A program made the translations under genes and the position numbers. Under the pieces are notes generated by a model, which saw nothing but the letters and a program-made list of their open reading frames with translations, searched no databases and was not told where the DNA came from. This document shows, piece after piece, positions 34,825-44,401 of a stretch of DNA of 64,000 nucleotides (its first letter is position 1; each line of letters starts with the position of its first letter). The stretch comes from Sporolactobacillus kofuensis (GTDB lineage Bacteria; Bacillota; Bacilli; Bacillales; Sporolactobacillaceae), in NCBI RefSeq assembly GCF_024125425.1, contig NZ_JAMXWN010000010.1:62001-126000 (forward strand), given 5' to 3'.

Positions 34825-37215
34825 TTGAGCCCAAATCGTAATCTAACTATTATAGGGACAGTTGCTGCAGCAGCAGCCGTCGCGGCTGTTACAGGAGCGC
34901 CTTCACACGCATCTGCAGACACATTTACACCCTACAAAGGACAGGCGACCGCGAATTTAAATGTCCGGAGTACACCAAGTACGGACCAACAACAGATTGG
35001 CATGTTGAAGAAAAATCAGACTTTTGATGTGATTGGAATAGATAAAAAGAGCGAAAAAGGAAATTGGTTGAAGATTAAGTATGAAGGAAAAACCGCCTAT
35101 GTTGATGGTTATTATGTGACTCATGCGACGACCACAACACCCCATATGCCCACATTATCCGTTCAATCGGTAGGAAATTATCAAGCGATGACGACTGAGA
35201 ATTTAAATGTTCGACTTTTACCATCTTTGAAAGGGACAGTGCTGACCACATTGAAAAAAGGAACGACTGTCACGGTTACGGGAAAGACAACGGATGGTTG
35301 GCTTCAGATCAAGTATAGGGATGGATCAGCCTACGTTTCTGCTGACTTTATAAAAACAGCTGGCACTTCTTCAGTGAATAATTCAACGGTTCGTGCAACA
35401 GTGTACACAGGAACGACGACGGACAATTTGAACGTACGGCAAGGATCCTCAACCTCAACCAAAGTGCTGACAACCTTGAAAAAAGGAAGCAGTGTAGAAG
35501 TTGTGGGGACGAGCGGCAGCTGGTTGAAAATTAAGTATAATGGCGGAACGGCCTATGTCTCGGGAAGCTATGTGAAGAAGGCAGGAAGCAGTTCAACCGG
35601 AATGGGAAGCAGTAACGCACCGGTACTGTACACGGGAACGACAACAGATAACTTGAACGTACGGCAAGGGGCCTCAACCTCAACCAAAGTGCTGACAACC
35701 TTGAAAAAAGGAAGCAGTGTAGAAGTTGTGGGGACGAGCGGCAGCTGGTTGAAAATTAAGTATAATGGCGGAACGGCCTATGTCTCGGGAAGCTATGTGA
35801 AAAAGGCAGGAAGCAGTTCAACCGGAACGGGAAGCAGTAACGCACCGGTACTGTACACGGGAACGACAACAGACAATTTGAACGTACGGCAAGGATCCTC
35901 AACCTCAACCAAAGTGCTGACAACCTTGAAAAAAGGAAGCAGTGTAGAAGTTGTGGGGACGAGCGGCAACTGGTTGAAAATTAAGTATAACGGTGGAACG
36001 GCCTATGTCTCGGAAAGCTATGTGAAAAAGGCAGGAAGCAGTTCAACCGGAACGGGAAGCAGTAACGCACCGGTACTGTACACGGGAACGACGACAGATA
36101 ACTTGAACGTGCGACAAGGATCCTCAACCGCGGCCAAAGTGCTGACAACCTTGAAAAAAGGAAGCAGTGTAGAAGTTGTAGGGACGAGTGGCAGCTGGTT
36201 GAAGATTAACTATAACGGCGGAACGGCCTATGTCTCGGGAAGCTATGTTTCCAAACCGGGGAGTGAAGGAACAACAGACGGCAACTCAGATAGCTCCTCC
36301 GGTTCTTCATCAGAGACAAAGAAAATGGGGCTCATCACAACTGGGGTTAATTTCCGTCAAGGAGCCGGCACTTCTTATCAAACTTATGGAGTGCTGAATG
36401 CAGGAACATTGGTGGAAATTCTCGCTGATGCACCTGAAGGATGGGTTAAAGTAAGCTATAACGGTAAAGACGGTTATATTTACGGACAATACGTGAAAGA
36501 TGAAACGACGACCACGATCAAAGAAGGCAACGCCGCTTATGTCACGACCAAATACCCAATTTCCTTTGGACAGGCATTGGCGAAAGAGCAGAAAGTAAAT
36601 GGCAGTTCAAGTCTGGCTTACTACCTGAACCCAAAGAACTTTACCAAAAGCAGTATTGAATACTATCAATTCCTTCAAATCTCATCCCTGGCGAATCTCT
36701 CGTTAAATGATGTAAACGCAATGTTGAGCGGCAAGGGCATTCTGTCTGGTCAAGGCGCTGCATTTATTCAAGCAGCCAAAGATTATAAAGTTAACGAAGT
36801 GTATCTCGTTTCACATGCATTGCTTGAAACAGGTAACGGAGTATCGATACTGGCAAACGGTCAAAATTACAATGGCGTAAAGGTTTACAACATGTTCGGG
36901 ATTGGCGCGTACGATGGCAGTGCGAATAAGAGTGGTGCCGCTTATGCATACAAGCATGGTTGGACCAGCCCAGCAAAGGCTATCGAAGGAGGAGCAGAGT
37001 GGATTGCGGCAAATTACATCTACAACTCCACCTATCGGCAAGATACACTTTATAAGATGCGTTGGAATCCTGATGCACTCATTATGGGAAGTGCGGCTCA
37101 TCAGTACGCAACCGATGTCGGATGGGCAGTCAAGCAGACCCAGAATTTTGAAAAAATGTATGCCATTCTTTCTAAGTACAATCTCGTATTTGATGTTCCC
37201 GAGTATGCAAACTGA
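34825..37215 (+). CDS. Secreted autolysin: seven SH3b repeats plus glucosaminidase
   Basis: This 796-residue secreted protein starts with a signal peptide rich in Ala (cleavage near SHASA, residue 32). It continues with seven SH3b cell-wall binding domains, each marked by NLNVR or VNFRQ motifs, then a C-terminal N-acetylglucosaminidase domain from about residue 600. The catalytic Glu is probably E668 in SHALLETGNG, and YNMFGIGAYDG follows. Domains 3 to 6 are nearly identical 75-residue units. It resembles LytD/LytG-type enzymes that cut peptidoglycan glycan strands during growth or separation. TTG start after GGGGGTGG; TATAAT at 34771. Confidence 0.93.
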   Translation: MSPNRNLTIIGTVAAAAAVAAVTGAPSHASADTFTPYKGQATANLNVRSTPSTDQQQIGMLKKNQTFDVIGIDKKSEKGNWLKIKYEGKTAYVDGYYVTHATTTTPHMPTLSVQSVGNYQAMTTENLNVRLLPSLKGTVLTTLKKGTTVTVTGKTTDGWLQIKYRDGSAYVSADFIKTAGTSSVNNSTVRATVYTGTTTDNLNVRQGSSTSTKVLTTLKKGSSVEVVGTSGSWLKIKYNGGTAYVSGSYVKKAGSSSTGMGSSNAPVLYTGTTTDNLNVRQGASTSTKVLTTLKKGSSVEVVGTSGSWLKIKYNGGTAYVSGSYVKKAGSSSTGTGSSNAPVLYTGTTTDNLNVRQGSSTSTKVLTTLKKGSSVEVVGTSGNWLKIKYNGGTAYVSESYVKKAGSSSTGTGSSNAPVLYTGTTTDNLNVRQGSSTAAKVLTTLKKGSSVEVVGTSGSWLKINYNGGTAYVSGSYVSKPGSEGTTDGNSDSSSGSSSETKKMGLITTGVNFRQGAGTSYQTYGVLNAGTLVEILADAPEGWVKVSYNGKDGYIYGQYVKDETTTTIKEGNAAYVTTKYPISFGQALAKEQKVNGSSSLAYYLNPKNFTKSSIEYYQFLQISSLANLSLNDVNAMLSGKGILSGQGAAFIQAAKDYKVNEVYLVSHALLETGNGVSILANGQNYNGVKVYNMFGIGAYDGSANKSGAAYAYKHGWTSPAKAIEGGAEWIAANYIYNSTYRQDTLYKMRWNPDALIMGSAAHQYATDVGWAVKQTQNFEKMYAILSKYNLVFDVPEYAN
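35403..36302 (+). repeat. Four 225-bp tandem repeats in the autolysin gene
   Basis: GTACAC at the start of each unit recurs at 35403, 35628, 35853 and 36078, an exact 225-nt period. Each unit encodes one SH3b domain plus a Ser/Gly linker. The units differ at only a few bases, including silent changes, which indicates recent duplication or gene conversion and possible length variation between strains. Confidence 0.95.
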
Positions 37216-37236
37216 TCGATGCGCTACCAATGTAAA

Positions 37237-37280
37237 TAAAAAGGTTCGAAGAGCAATTATCTTCTCTTCGAACCTTTTTC
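37237..37280. terminator. Bidirectional terminator between autolysin and uppP
   Basis: A long stem AAAAAGGTTCGAAGAG / CTCTTCGAACCTTTTT with a 10-nt loop has a T run on either strand. It can serve both convergent genes. Confidence 0.9.
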
Positions 37281-37355
37281 TATTCCATTACTTTTTTTAA
37301 ACCAACATCCAGCTCATGAAATGAGACACCAAGGTCATTGCTATGAGAGGATTCA

Positions 37356-38156
37356 TTAGAGTAACAGGAAGAGCGCGAAAGCTATGGCCAAAATAAAACG
37401 GTAAATGGCGAACGGAACTAACGTAAAACGTCTCAATAATTTAAGGAAGAAGACAATGGCAAACATCGCAACGATAAATGCTGTGATAAAACCTGTAGCG
37501 AATAACGGAATATCACTGACATGAAGAAAGCTAAGACTTTGCACGAAATCAAGCCCGCTTGCGCCTATCATCATTGGAACGGCAAGAATAAATGAGAATT
37601 CTGCCGCTGTTTTTCTTTCAACACCGGCAATAAGCCCACCCGCAATCGTAGAACCGGAGCGAGAGAAACCGGACCAAAGTGACAAACATTGAAAGAGTCC
37701 GATCACGAAAGCTTGTTTGTAGGAAAGCTCTTTCGTACCGCTATACGTATGCTTTTTGGCAATACGTTCGGCAATGATCATCAAAATACCACCGACAACG
37801 AGGGCAATCAGTACACTTTTAGGCGAAAACAAGTATTCTTTGATAAAGTCGCGCAATAGAAATCCAAGGATGATGGCAGGGATACCCGCGACAATAATAT
37901 GCAGTAGATTCAAATGCTCCGGACCACTTTTCGGTTCGTTACGATACAGTCCGAAAAGACTCCATAATCTTTTCCAGTAAAGTACAACGACAGCCATAAT
38001 TGAGCCTAATTGAATAATAACTTCGAAGGTTTTCGCTCGATCACCGGTGAAGTGAAGTAAATCAGCGGCAAGGATCAAATGTCCTGTAGAAGAAACAGGG
38101 GCGAATTCAGTCAACCCTTCAACTGCACCAAGGATGATCGCAATCAATTGTTCCAT
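37356..38156 (-). CDS. uppP: Undecaprenyl-diphosphatase
   Basis: This 266-residue integral membrane BacA/UppP protein recycles the lipid carrier undecaprenyl pyrophosphate for peptidoglycan synthesis and confers bacitracin tolerance. Motifs are [17 protein letters not shown] near residue 13 and [17 protein letters not shown] near residue 153; the more usual form of the latter is PGTSRSGST. About eight helices are present. ATG 38156 matches the family N-terminus; the upstream extension is not conserved in type. It is a single gene. Confidence 0.93.
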   Translation of the reverse strand: MEQLIAIILGAVEGLTEFAPVSSTGHLILAADLLHFTGDRAKTFEVIIQLGSIMAVVVLYWKRLWSLFGLYRNEPKSGPEHLNLLHIIVAGIPAIILGFLLRDFIKEYLFSPKSVLIALVVGGILMIIAERIAKKHTYSGTKELSYKQAFVIGLFQCLSLWSGFSRSGSTIAGGLIAGVERKTAAEFSFILAVPMMIGASGLDFVQSLSFLHVSDIPLFATGFITAFIVAMFAIVFFLKLLRRFTLVPFAIYRFILAIAFALFLLL

Positions 38157-38316
38157 AAAGTCATTCACCAACCTAAATCTTAAGTATTTTCGTTCTTCAA
38201 ACAAGCTTTATCATTATAGCATATTCATCTTTCTCAACTTTAATCTAGTAAAAATACAATAGATTAAATTTTTCTCATCAAGTAAAAGGTATAAATTTTT
38301 TTGTGTAAAAATGTAG

Positions 38317-38372
38317 CGGAGATGTGAGACGCCTGCGGCAAGCGAGCAATCGAAGCTAATTCGATGCAAGAT
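38317..38372. repeat. Interspersed repeat, degenerate copy (R3)
   Basis: GGAGATGTGAGACGCCTGCGG followed by CAAGCGAGCAATCGAAG retains the ends of the R1-type element with the middle deleted. The 340-nt gap between uppP and the arg leader holds this copy and no gene. Confidence 0.5.
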
Positions 38373-38496
38373 CAAGGACCGTGCGTTTTTTTGCCCGGTT
38401 TTTCTTATCATAGAGAAATGTCTCTGATTGTGACTAGACATACAAACAATAAATAGAGAATAAATGTAATTTTAGAAAACAAATTTCAAATTAGGG

Positions 38497-38524
38497 TTGA
38501 CTTATGTGATCAGCAAGGTATAAT
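38497..38524 (+). promoter_or_regulatory. SigA-type promoter of the arginine operon
   Basis: TTGACT at 38497-38502 and TATAAT at 38519-38524 have a 16-nt spacer. It is the only strong promoter upstream of the T-box leader. Confidence 0.85.
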
Positions 38525-38544
38525 AAAAGTCACACAAGTTAGAA

Positions 38545-38885
38545 ATAACTGAAATGGAAGTTAATAGCCAGTGAAGAAGAGAGTAACAGTGAAGGACTGC
38601 TCAAGCGAGCCGGGTTGATGGAAGCCGGTGTAGCCAAATCTGTGAAACGCACTTCTGAGGTGACGGCCTGAAAATAGTAGGGTTGTCCGGGAACTCCCGT
38701 TACAGAGTCTTAAGCAGATTCCCCATTTTGAACAGAGGTTCAAAAAGAAGGATAAATGGCCGATACACAATTGTTTTGGAGTCGGAATTTAGTACCTTTG
38801 ATGAGGGAATAACCAGAGTGGTACCGCGGGCAAAGTGAACAACGCTCGTCTCTTTTCTATCGAAAAGAGGCGGGCGTATTTTATT
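38545..38885 (+). promoter_or_regulatory. Arginine T-box leader with terminator
   Basis: The T-box sequence AGAGTGGTACCGCGGG lies at about 38815-38830. Stem I includes GAAGAGAGTAACAG near its base, and the specifier region reads GTGAAACGCACTTCTGAG. This places the codon CGC (arginine) at 38648-38650. A terminator ACGCTCGTCTCTTTTC / GAAAAGAGGCGGGCGT (38842-38877) with a T-rich tail ends the leader. Uncharged tRNA-Arg should stabilise the antiterminator and switch on the arg operon. Confidence 0.93.
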
Positions 38886-39001
38886 TTCTATTGCCCGGAT
38901 GAACATGTAGTGGAGTGCCGCTATACATTAATAGTTTATCTATCTGAAGTGTTAATGCGGTGATTTGTGAAATAATTGTTGCTAAATTGGAGGCTTTACA
39001 G

Positions 39002-40039
39002 GTGAAAGCAGGTATTGTAGGAGCAAATGGATATAGCGGCATTGAATTGATTCGGTTGCTGCTGAACCATCCGCAGATCAAATTGGAGATGCTGATTTCT
39101 CATTCGACGAATGGAGAGAACATACAGGATATTTATCCACATCTCACAGGAGTCATTGAAAAGACCTTAGAAGATTTTGACGCGGATGAACTGGCAGACA
39201 GGACGGATGTAGTATTCTTTGCCACTCCTGCAGGTGTCAGCAAAGATTTGCTTCCTGAGTGCTTAAAGCGTGGTCTTATCTGTATCGATCTCTCAGGCGA
39301 CTTTAGATTGAATGAAGCTCAGGAATATACCGATTGGTATCACAATCAACCGGCAGACCCAACGCTCCTAAATGATGCAATTTACGGATTGGCGGAAATT
39401 AACCGCAAACAAATTGAAGGTGCGAGGTTCATCGCAAATCCAGGATGTTACCCAACCGCAACCCTGCTCGGATTAGCGCCTGTTCTGACGCATGACTTTA
39501 TTGATCTAAATTCAATTATCATCGATGGAAAATCAGGTGTTTCCGGTTCCGGGAAAAAAGCTATTACCGGAAATCTTTTTAGTGAAGTTAACGAGAATGT
39601 GAAAGCATACAAACTTGGACAGCATCAGCATACCCCGGAAATTGAACAGACCATTGCACAAATCAGCGGTGAGAAACATCCAATTACATTTACAACGCAT
39701 CTTGTCCCTATGACTCGGGGGCTGATGTGTACGATCTATGCCACTTTGGATCAGGGATTCTCAACTCGAGAACTTTTAGATCATTACGAAAAATTTTACG
39801 AAAAATCACCTTTCGTTCGAATAAGGCCCCTGGGTACTTGGCCATCAACTAAAGAAGTACTTGGCTCAAATTTCTGTGATATCGGGCTAAATGTTGACGG
39901 AAGGACGAGACGCTTAACCATTATTTCAGTAATCGATAATGTGGTTAAAGGTGCAGCAGGCCAGGCCGTACAGAACTTGAATATTATTAAGGGCTGGGAT
40001 GAACAAACAGGGCTTTCGTTCACCCCGATCTATCCGTGA
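39002..40039 (+). CDS. argC: N-acetyl-gamma-glutamyl-phosphate reductase
   Basis: This 345-residue NADPH enzyme of arginine synthesis forms N-acetylglutamate semialdehyde. The N-terminal VGANGYSGIELIRLL is the Rossmann motif, and the catalytic Cys lies in FIANPGCYPTATLLG near residue 147. GTG 39002 is preceded by GGAGG at 8 nt. It is the first gene after the T-box leader in a nine-gene arginine operon, followed by argJ after 13 nt. Confidence 0.97.
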   Translation: MKAGIVGANGYSGIELIRLLLNHPQIKLEMLISHSTNGENIQDIYPHLTGVIEKTLEDFDADELADRTDVVFFATPAGVSKDLLPECLKRGLICIDLSGDFRLNEAQEYTDWYHNQPADPTLLNDAIYGLAEINRKQIEGARFIANPGCYPTATLLGLAPVLTHDFIDLNSIIIDGKSGVSGSGKKAITGNLFSEVNENVKAYKLGQHQHTPEIEQTIAQISGEKHPITFTTHLVPMTRGLMCTIYATLDQGFSTRELLDHYEKFYEKSPFVRIRPLGTWPSTKEVLGSNFCDIGLNVDGRTRRLTIISVIDNVVKGAAGQAVQNLNIIKGWDEQTGLSFTPIYP

Positions 40040-40052
40040 GAGGGTGACGATG

Positions 40053-41279
40053 ATGGAAGAAACAATGATCAATCATGCAACATTTATTCAGATAGAGGAC
40101 GGAAGTGTTGGTACGCCAAAAGGGTATAAAACCGGAGGGCAGCACATAGGATTACGAACCAAACTTCCGGATATGGGATGGATCTATTCAGAAGTCCCTG
40201 CATCTGCTGCCGGCGTGTATACAACAAACTTGTTTCAGGCCGCTCCGCTTCAAGTGACGAAAGCGAGTATCGCTGAGCAACAGAAACTTCAAGCAATATT
40301 AGTGAACACGGTGAGTGCAAATTCATGTACTGGGCAACAGGGCATTGATAATGCGTATACAACGAGAAAGTGGATGGCTGAACATTTAGGGATCTCTGAT
40401 CACCTTGTTGGGGTTGCTTCAACCGGTGTAATCGGTCTGCAGTTGGCGATGGATAAGATGAAGCATGGGATTGATCAGATCACATTGGATCTTCCGAAAG
40501 CTCCATTTGAAAAGGCAATTTTGACAACAGATACGAAAACAAAACATCTTGCCGTTCAATTTGAAATTGACGGACAGAACGTGACGATCGGCGGTGCTTG
40601 TAAAGGTTCAGGCATGATCCACCCGAACATGGCGACAATGCTCGGCTTTGTGACAACCGATGCGGCAGTGGAGCCGGATGAATTGAAACAAGCGCTAAAA
40701 GCAGTGGTTGACAAGACTTTTAACCGGATCACTGTGGATGGCGATACAAGTACCAACGATATGGTACTTGTTCTTGCCAACGGTCTTGCCGCAAACAAAC
40801 CATTAAGTGCACAGCATCCGCAGTGGCCGGTCTTTGTAAAAGGTTTGGAAATGGTGTGCCAAGGTCTTGCAAAGTATATCGCTGCAGATGGTGAAGGAGC
40901 AACGAAATTGATTGAGGTGCAAGTGAGTGGTGCAAAAGATGATCACTCTGCTGAAGTCATCAGTAAATCAATTATCGGCTCGAGCCTAGTTAAGACGGCA
41001 GTCTTCGGAAGCGACGCAAACTGGGGCAGAGTGATCTGTGCAATGGGTTACAGCGGAGAGTCTTTCGATACAAATAAAGTATCCATGGCTCTCGGCGATA
41101 TCGTCCTTTTTCAAAACGGTATGCCCGTTGATTTTGACGAAGAGCAAGCAATCAAGTATTTGAATGGCCATAACGTTGTGATTAAGGCAATGCTTGGCGA
41201 AGGCAATGGCAAAGCGGTTGCCTGGGGATGCGACCTCACTTATAACTACGTGAAAATAAATGCATCGTACCGTTCGTGA
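40053..41279 (+). CDS. argJ: Bifunctional ornithine acetyltransferase / N-acetylglutamate synthase
   Basis: This 408-residue ArgJ protein recycles the acetyl group from N-acetylornithine to glutamate. The self-cleavage site is in KGSGMIHPNMATMLGF near residue 184, where the Thr becomes the nucleophile of the beta chain. ATG 40053 is best spaced from AGGGTGA; ATG 40050 and 40065 are alternatives. No separate argA or argE is seen, so the cyclic pathway is used. Presence of this gene fits the arg operon order argC-J-B-D. Confidence 0.96.
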   Translation: MEETMINHATFIQIEDGSVGTPKGYKTGGQHIGLRTKLPDMGWIYSEVPASAAGVYTTNLFQAAPLQVTKASIAEQQKLQAILVNTVSANSCTGQQGIDNAYTTRKWMAEHLGISDHLVGVASTGVIGLQLAMDKMKHGIDQITLDLPKAPFEKAILTTDTKTKHLAVQFEIDGQNVTIGGACKGSGMIHPNMATMLGFVTTDAAVEPDELKQALKAVVDKTFNRITVDGDTSTNDMVLVLANGLAANKPLSAQHPQWPVFVKGLEMVCQGLAKYIAADGEGATKLIEVQVSGAKDDHSAEVISKSIIGSSLVKTAVFGSDANWGRVICAMGYSGESFDTNKVSMALGDIVLFQNGMPVDFDEEQAIKYLNGHNVVIKAMLGEGNGKAVAWGCDLTYNYVKINASYRS

Positions 41280-41305
41280 GCAACTACATGATGAGGAGGA
41301 TGACA

Positions 41306-42109
41306 ATGAATCGCTATCTTGTGATTAAATGCGGAGGCAGCGTCTTTGAGAAATTAACCCCTGCCTTTTTCAAAAGCATACAAACCATTCAGGCGGAAGG
41401 TGAATGGTTGCCGGTTATTGTGCATGGCGGTGGTCCGGCTATTTCACAGATGCTGAATAAATTGGCAATCCCAACCGTTTTTCACCATGGACTCCGGGTA
41501 ACCACACAGGAAGTACTTGATGTTGCAGAAATGGTACTGAGCGGAACGATGAACAAACAGCTCGTATCGCAGATCAATGTCTCCGGTGGTAAAGCCATTG
41601 GATTGAGCGGCATCGATGGCGGGTTGTTCAAAGCAAAACCAATTGCATTGTCCACGTTGGGATTTGTTGGAGAAATCACAGCGGTGGATCCAGGAATCAT
41701 TCAATTCCTTTGTGAACAAGGACTCATTCCAGTGATCTCTCCAATCTCCATGGACGAGAACGGACAACATTATAACATTAATGCTGATCAGGGAGCCGCT
41801 GCGATTGCATCGGCACTGAATGGAAAACTTTGTTTTATAAGTGATGTTCCCGGTATATTGGTTGAGAAAAACGGTGAACTAACGGCTTTGAAACAGGTAT
41901 CTGATTTGGAAATTGAGAGACTCATTAAGATGAAACAAATCAGTGGCGGCATGATTCCAAAAGCGAAAGCAGCTGTGGACAGCTTAAAACAAAATGTTCA
42001 AGAAGTTGTTATTGTGAATGGCATGATGCCGGAATGCTTGATTGACTATACAAAAGGCGTCGAAGTTGGTACGAAAATATTTCTAGAGGAGGAAGCACTT
42101 CATGCTTGA
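41306..42109 (+). CDS. argB: Acetylglutamate kinase
   Basis: This 267-residue amino acid kinase phosphorylates N-acetylglutamate. Motifs are VIKCGGSVFEKL at the N-terminus, IVHGGGPAISQML near residue 42 and SGGMIPKAKAAVDSL near residue 213. ATG 41306 lies 6 nt after AGGAGG; upstream ATGs are within the ribosome site. Its end overlaps argD by 8 nt. Confidence 0.96.
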   Translation: MNRYLVIKCGGSVFEKLTPAFFKSIQTIQAEGEWLPVIVHGGGPAISQMLNKLAIPTVFHHGLRVTTQEVLDVAEMVLSGTMNKQLVSQINVSGGKAIGLSGIDGGLFKAKPIALSTLGFVGEITAVDPGIIQFLCEQGLIPVISPISMDENGQHYNINADQGAAAIASALNGKLCFISDVPGILVEKNGELTALKQVSDLEIERLIKMKQISGGMIPKAKAAVDSLKQNVQEVVIVNGMMPECLIDYTKGVEVGTKIFLEEEALHA

Positions 42110-43298
42110 GACAAAATCAGAGCACGTTGCACCCGTGATGGCCGCTTATGGACGGTTCCCCATTACAATCGAAAAAGGTAAAGGCAGTTATGTTTGGGAC
42201 AGTGAAGGTACAAAATATCTTGATTTTACAGCTGGTATTGCAGTTCTTGCACTCGGTCATGTGCCGGATGCCGTTGAGGAAGCATTGAAAAAACAATTGG
42301 ATACACTTTGGCACTGCTCTAATCTGTATCACATTGAATCACAAGAGAAATTGGCTGCCATGCTCACCGAACATTCATGCTGTGATCAAGTCTTTTTCTG
42401 CAACAGCGGTGCGGAAGCAAATGAAGGTGCAATCAAATTGGCACGCCGTTATGCTAATCTTGTTTTGCACAAACCAGAAGGACATATTGTGACCTTTAAT
42501 CATTCCTTCCATGGGCGTACATTAGCGACGATGACAGCTACTGCACAGGAGAAAATTCAAAGTGGGTTTGGTCCACTGGTCCCCGGATTTAAATACCTTC
42601 CTTATAATACGGATTCATCAGTGCAGGCGATAAAAGAGGATTCAGAATGTATTGGTGTGATGCTGGAGATGGTTCAAGGTGAAGGAGGCGTCATTCCGGC
42701 AGACAAGACTTGGGCACAGAACCTTGCGGCAGTTTGCAAAGAAAAAGGAATTCCGTTAATTGTCGATGAAGTGCAGACAGGAATTGGTCGAACAGGTACG
42801 CTCTTCGCCTATGAACACTATGGCATTGAACCGGACATTTTGACAGTAGCCAAAGCACTTGGTTCAGGAATTCCAATTGGTGCATTTCTCGCCAAAAAAC
42901 AAATCTCTCAATTGTTCACACCGGGTACGCATGGTTCCACATTCGGCGGAAATCCTTTTTCAACCGCAGCCGGTGTGGCGACACTTGAAGCTTTTGAAAA
43001 GCAAGATGTGCTGGCAAAATGTACAGCAAACGCCAACGATTTAACGATGAAATTGAACGAGATTAAAGAGAAGTATCCAGATCAGATCAAATCCGTTCGA
43101 GGTCTTGGACTCTTGATTGGTGTAGAGACTGCTGCACCGGCAATTTCAATTGTGAATGAGCTGCGAGAAAACTATCAGGTACTCATTTTGACTGCCGGAA
43201 AGCACGTGTTGCGTATTTTGCCACCGCTTGTTACAAATGAATCGGAAATTGATGCATTTATCGCTGCTTTTACTAATGTTTTAATCGAACACGCATAA
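42102..43298 (+). CDS. argD: Acetylornithine aminotransferase
   Basis: This 398-residue class III aminotransferase makes N-acetylornithine. FCNSGAEANEGAIKLARRY near residue 103 and DEVQTGIGRTGTLFAYEHYG near residue 222 are present, and the PLP Lys lies in VAKALGSGIP near residue 250. It starts inside the end of argB after GAGGAGGAAG. It is related to the aminotransferase at 25999, but it sits in the biosynthetic operon. Confidence 0.96.
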   Translation: MLETKSEHVAPVMAAYGRFPITIEKGKGSYVWDSEGTKYLDFTAGIAVLALGHVPDAVEEALKKQLDTLWHCSNLYHIESQEKLAAMLTEHSCCDQVFFCNSGAEANEGAIKLARRYANLVLHKPEGHIVTFNHSFHGRTLATMTATAQEKIQSGFGPLVPGFKYLPYNTDSSVQAIKEDSECIGVMLEMVQGEGGVIPADKTWAQNLAAVCKEKGIPLIVDEVQTGIGRTGTLFAYEHYGIEPDILTVAKALGSGIPIGAFLAKKQISQLFTPGTHGSTFGGNPFSTAAGVATLEAFEKQDVLAKCTANANDLTMKLNEIKEKYPDQIKSVRGLGLLIGVETAAPAISIVNELRENYQVLILTAGKHVLRILPPLVTNESEIDAFIAAFTNVLIEHA

Positions 43299-43309
43299 GG
43301 AGGCGGCAG

Positions 43310-44401
43310 ATGATGAAAAAAGGATACTTGCTTCTGGAGTCGGGCCAATTGTTCCAAGGGGTACGGGTCGGAGATCCATCCTCTGTAATGGGAGAGATTG
43401 TGTTCAATACAAGCATGACCGGCTATCAAGAGATCATGACTGATCCGTCTTATGCCGGCCAAATTATGACCTTTTGTTATCCACTCATTGGAAACTATGG
43501 CGTCAACCTTCAGGACAATGAGCATTCTAAAATTCAGATGCAAGGTGCACTTTTTAGTAATCTCTGTTCAAGTCCTAGCCATTATCAATCAATTAAAACG
43601 GTTGACCAATGGCTCAGTCAGGAGAAAATTCCAGGACTTGCAAACATTGATACTCGCGCAGTGGTCAAAGCAGTGCGTCTGAGCGGCACAATGAAGGCTG
43701 TTATCAGTGATTCACCTGACTTCTCAGCGATAAACTGGAGCCAGCCGCTTCCAACGGATTTGGTCAGCAGAGTGTCTACTAAGAAAAATATGATCTACGA
43801 AGGAATCGGACCACATGTTGTGTTGATTGATTATGGCTATAAGAAGTCAATGCTCCATGCGTTACTTGAGGAAGGCTGCAAGGTTACAGTCGTTCCTTAC
43901 ACGATCAAAGCTGATGAAGTCAAGGCGCTGAAACCGGATGCTGTGATGCTGAGCAATGGACCTGGCGATCCGCTACAACTGACTGACGTATTCAATGAAA
44001 TTAAGAAAATAACCTCGGCTTACCCGACGTTAGGCATTTGTCTCGGTCATCAGCTGATTGCACTCGCTTATGGTGCCAAAACCGGGAAATTGTTGTTTGG
44101 TCATCGCGGTGCAAATCATCCGGTGAAGGAAGTAGCGACGAATAAGGTATGGATCACCTCACAAAACCACAGCTACGTGGTTGAGAAGGAGAGCGTTGAT
44201 TCAGAACAGTTTGCGATTAGTTATTACAATGTGAACGATGGATCTGTGGAAGGCTTAAGTCATCGTACATTACCGATCAAAACTGTTCAATTTCATCCTG
44301 AGGCACATCCTGGTCCTGATGATACACATCTAGTTTTTAAACAATTTATGAAGATGATTAAACAGAGCAAAGGTGAAGTGAATCATGCCGTTACGTACTG
44401 A
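43310..44401 (+). CDS. carA: Carbamoyl-phosphate synthase, small (glutaminase) chain
   Basis: This 363-residue glutamine amidotransferase subunit supplies ammonia to the large chain. The nucleophilic Cys is in TLGICLGHQLIALAYG near residue 243, and the catalytic His-Glu pair lies in VQFHPEAHPGP near residue 328. AAGGAGG precedes ATG 43310 by 6 nt. Location inside the arg operon marks it as the arginine-specific enzyme, distinct from the pyrimidine one. It overlaps carB by 17 nt. Confidence 0.96.
   Translation: MMKKGYLLLESGQLFQGVRVGDPSSVMGEIVFNTSMTGYQEIMTDPSYAGQIMTFCYPLIGNYGVNLQDNEHSKIQMQGALFSNLCSSPSHYQSIKTVDQWLSQEKIPGLANIDTRAVVKAVRLSGTMKAVISDSPDFSAINWSQPLPTDLVSRVSTKKNMIYEGIGPHVVLIDYGYKKSMLHALLEEGCKVTVVPYTIKADEVKALKPDAVMLSNGPGDPLQLTDVFNEIKKITSAYPTLGICLGHQLIALAYGAKTGKLLFGHRGANHPVKEVATNKVWITSQNHSYVVEKESVDSEQFAISYYNVNDGSVEGLSHRTLPIKTVQFHPEAHPGPDDTHLVFKQFMKMIKQSKGEVNHAVTY

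Noticed and set aside
38561-38906. Minus-strand frames over the arg leader
   Set aside because: The region is a structured T-box RNA on the plus strand; frames are antisense by-products.
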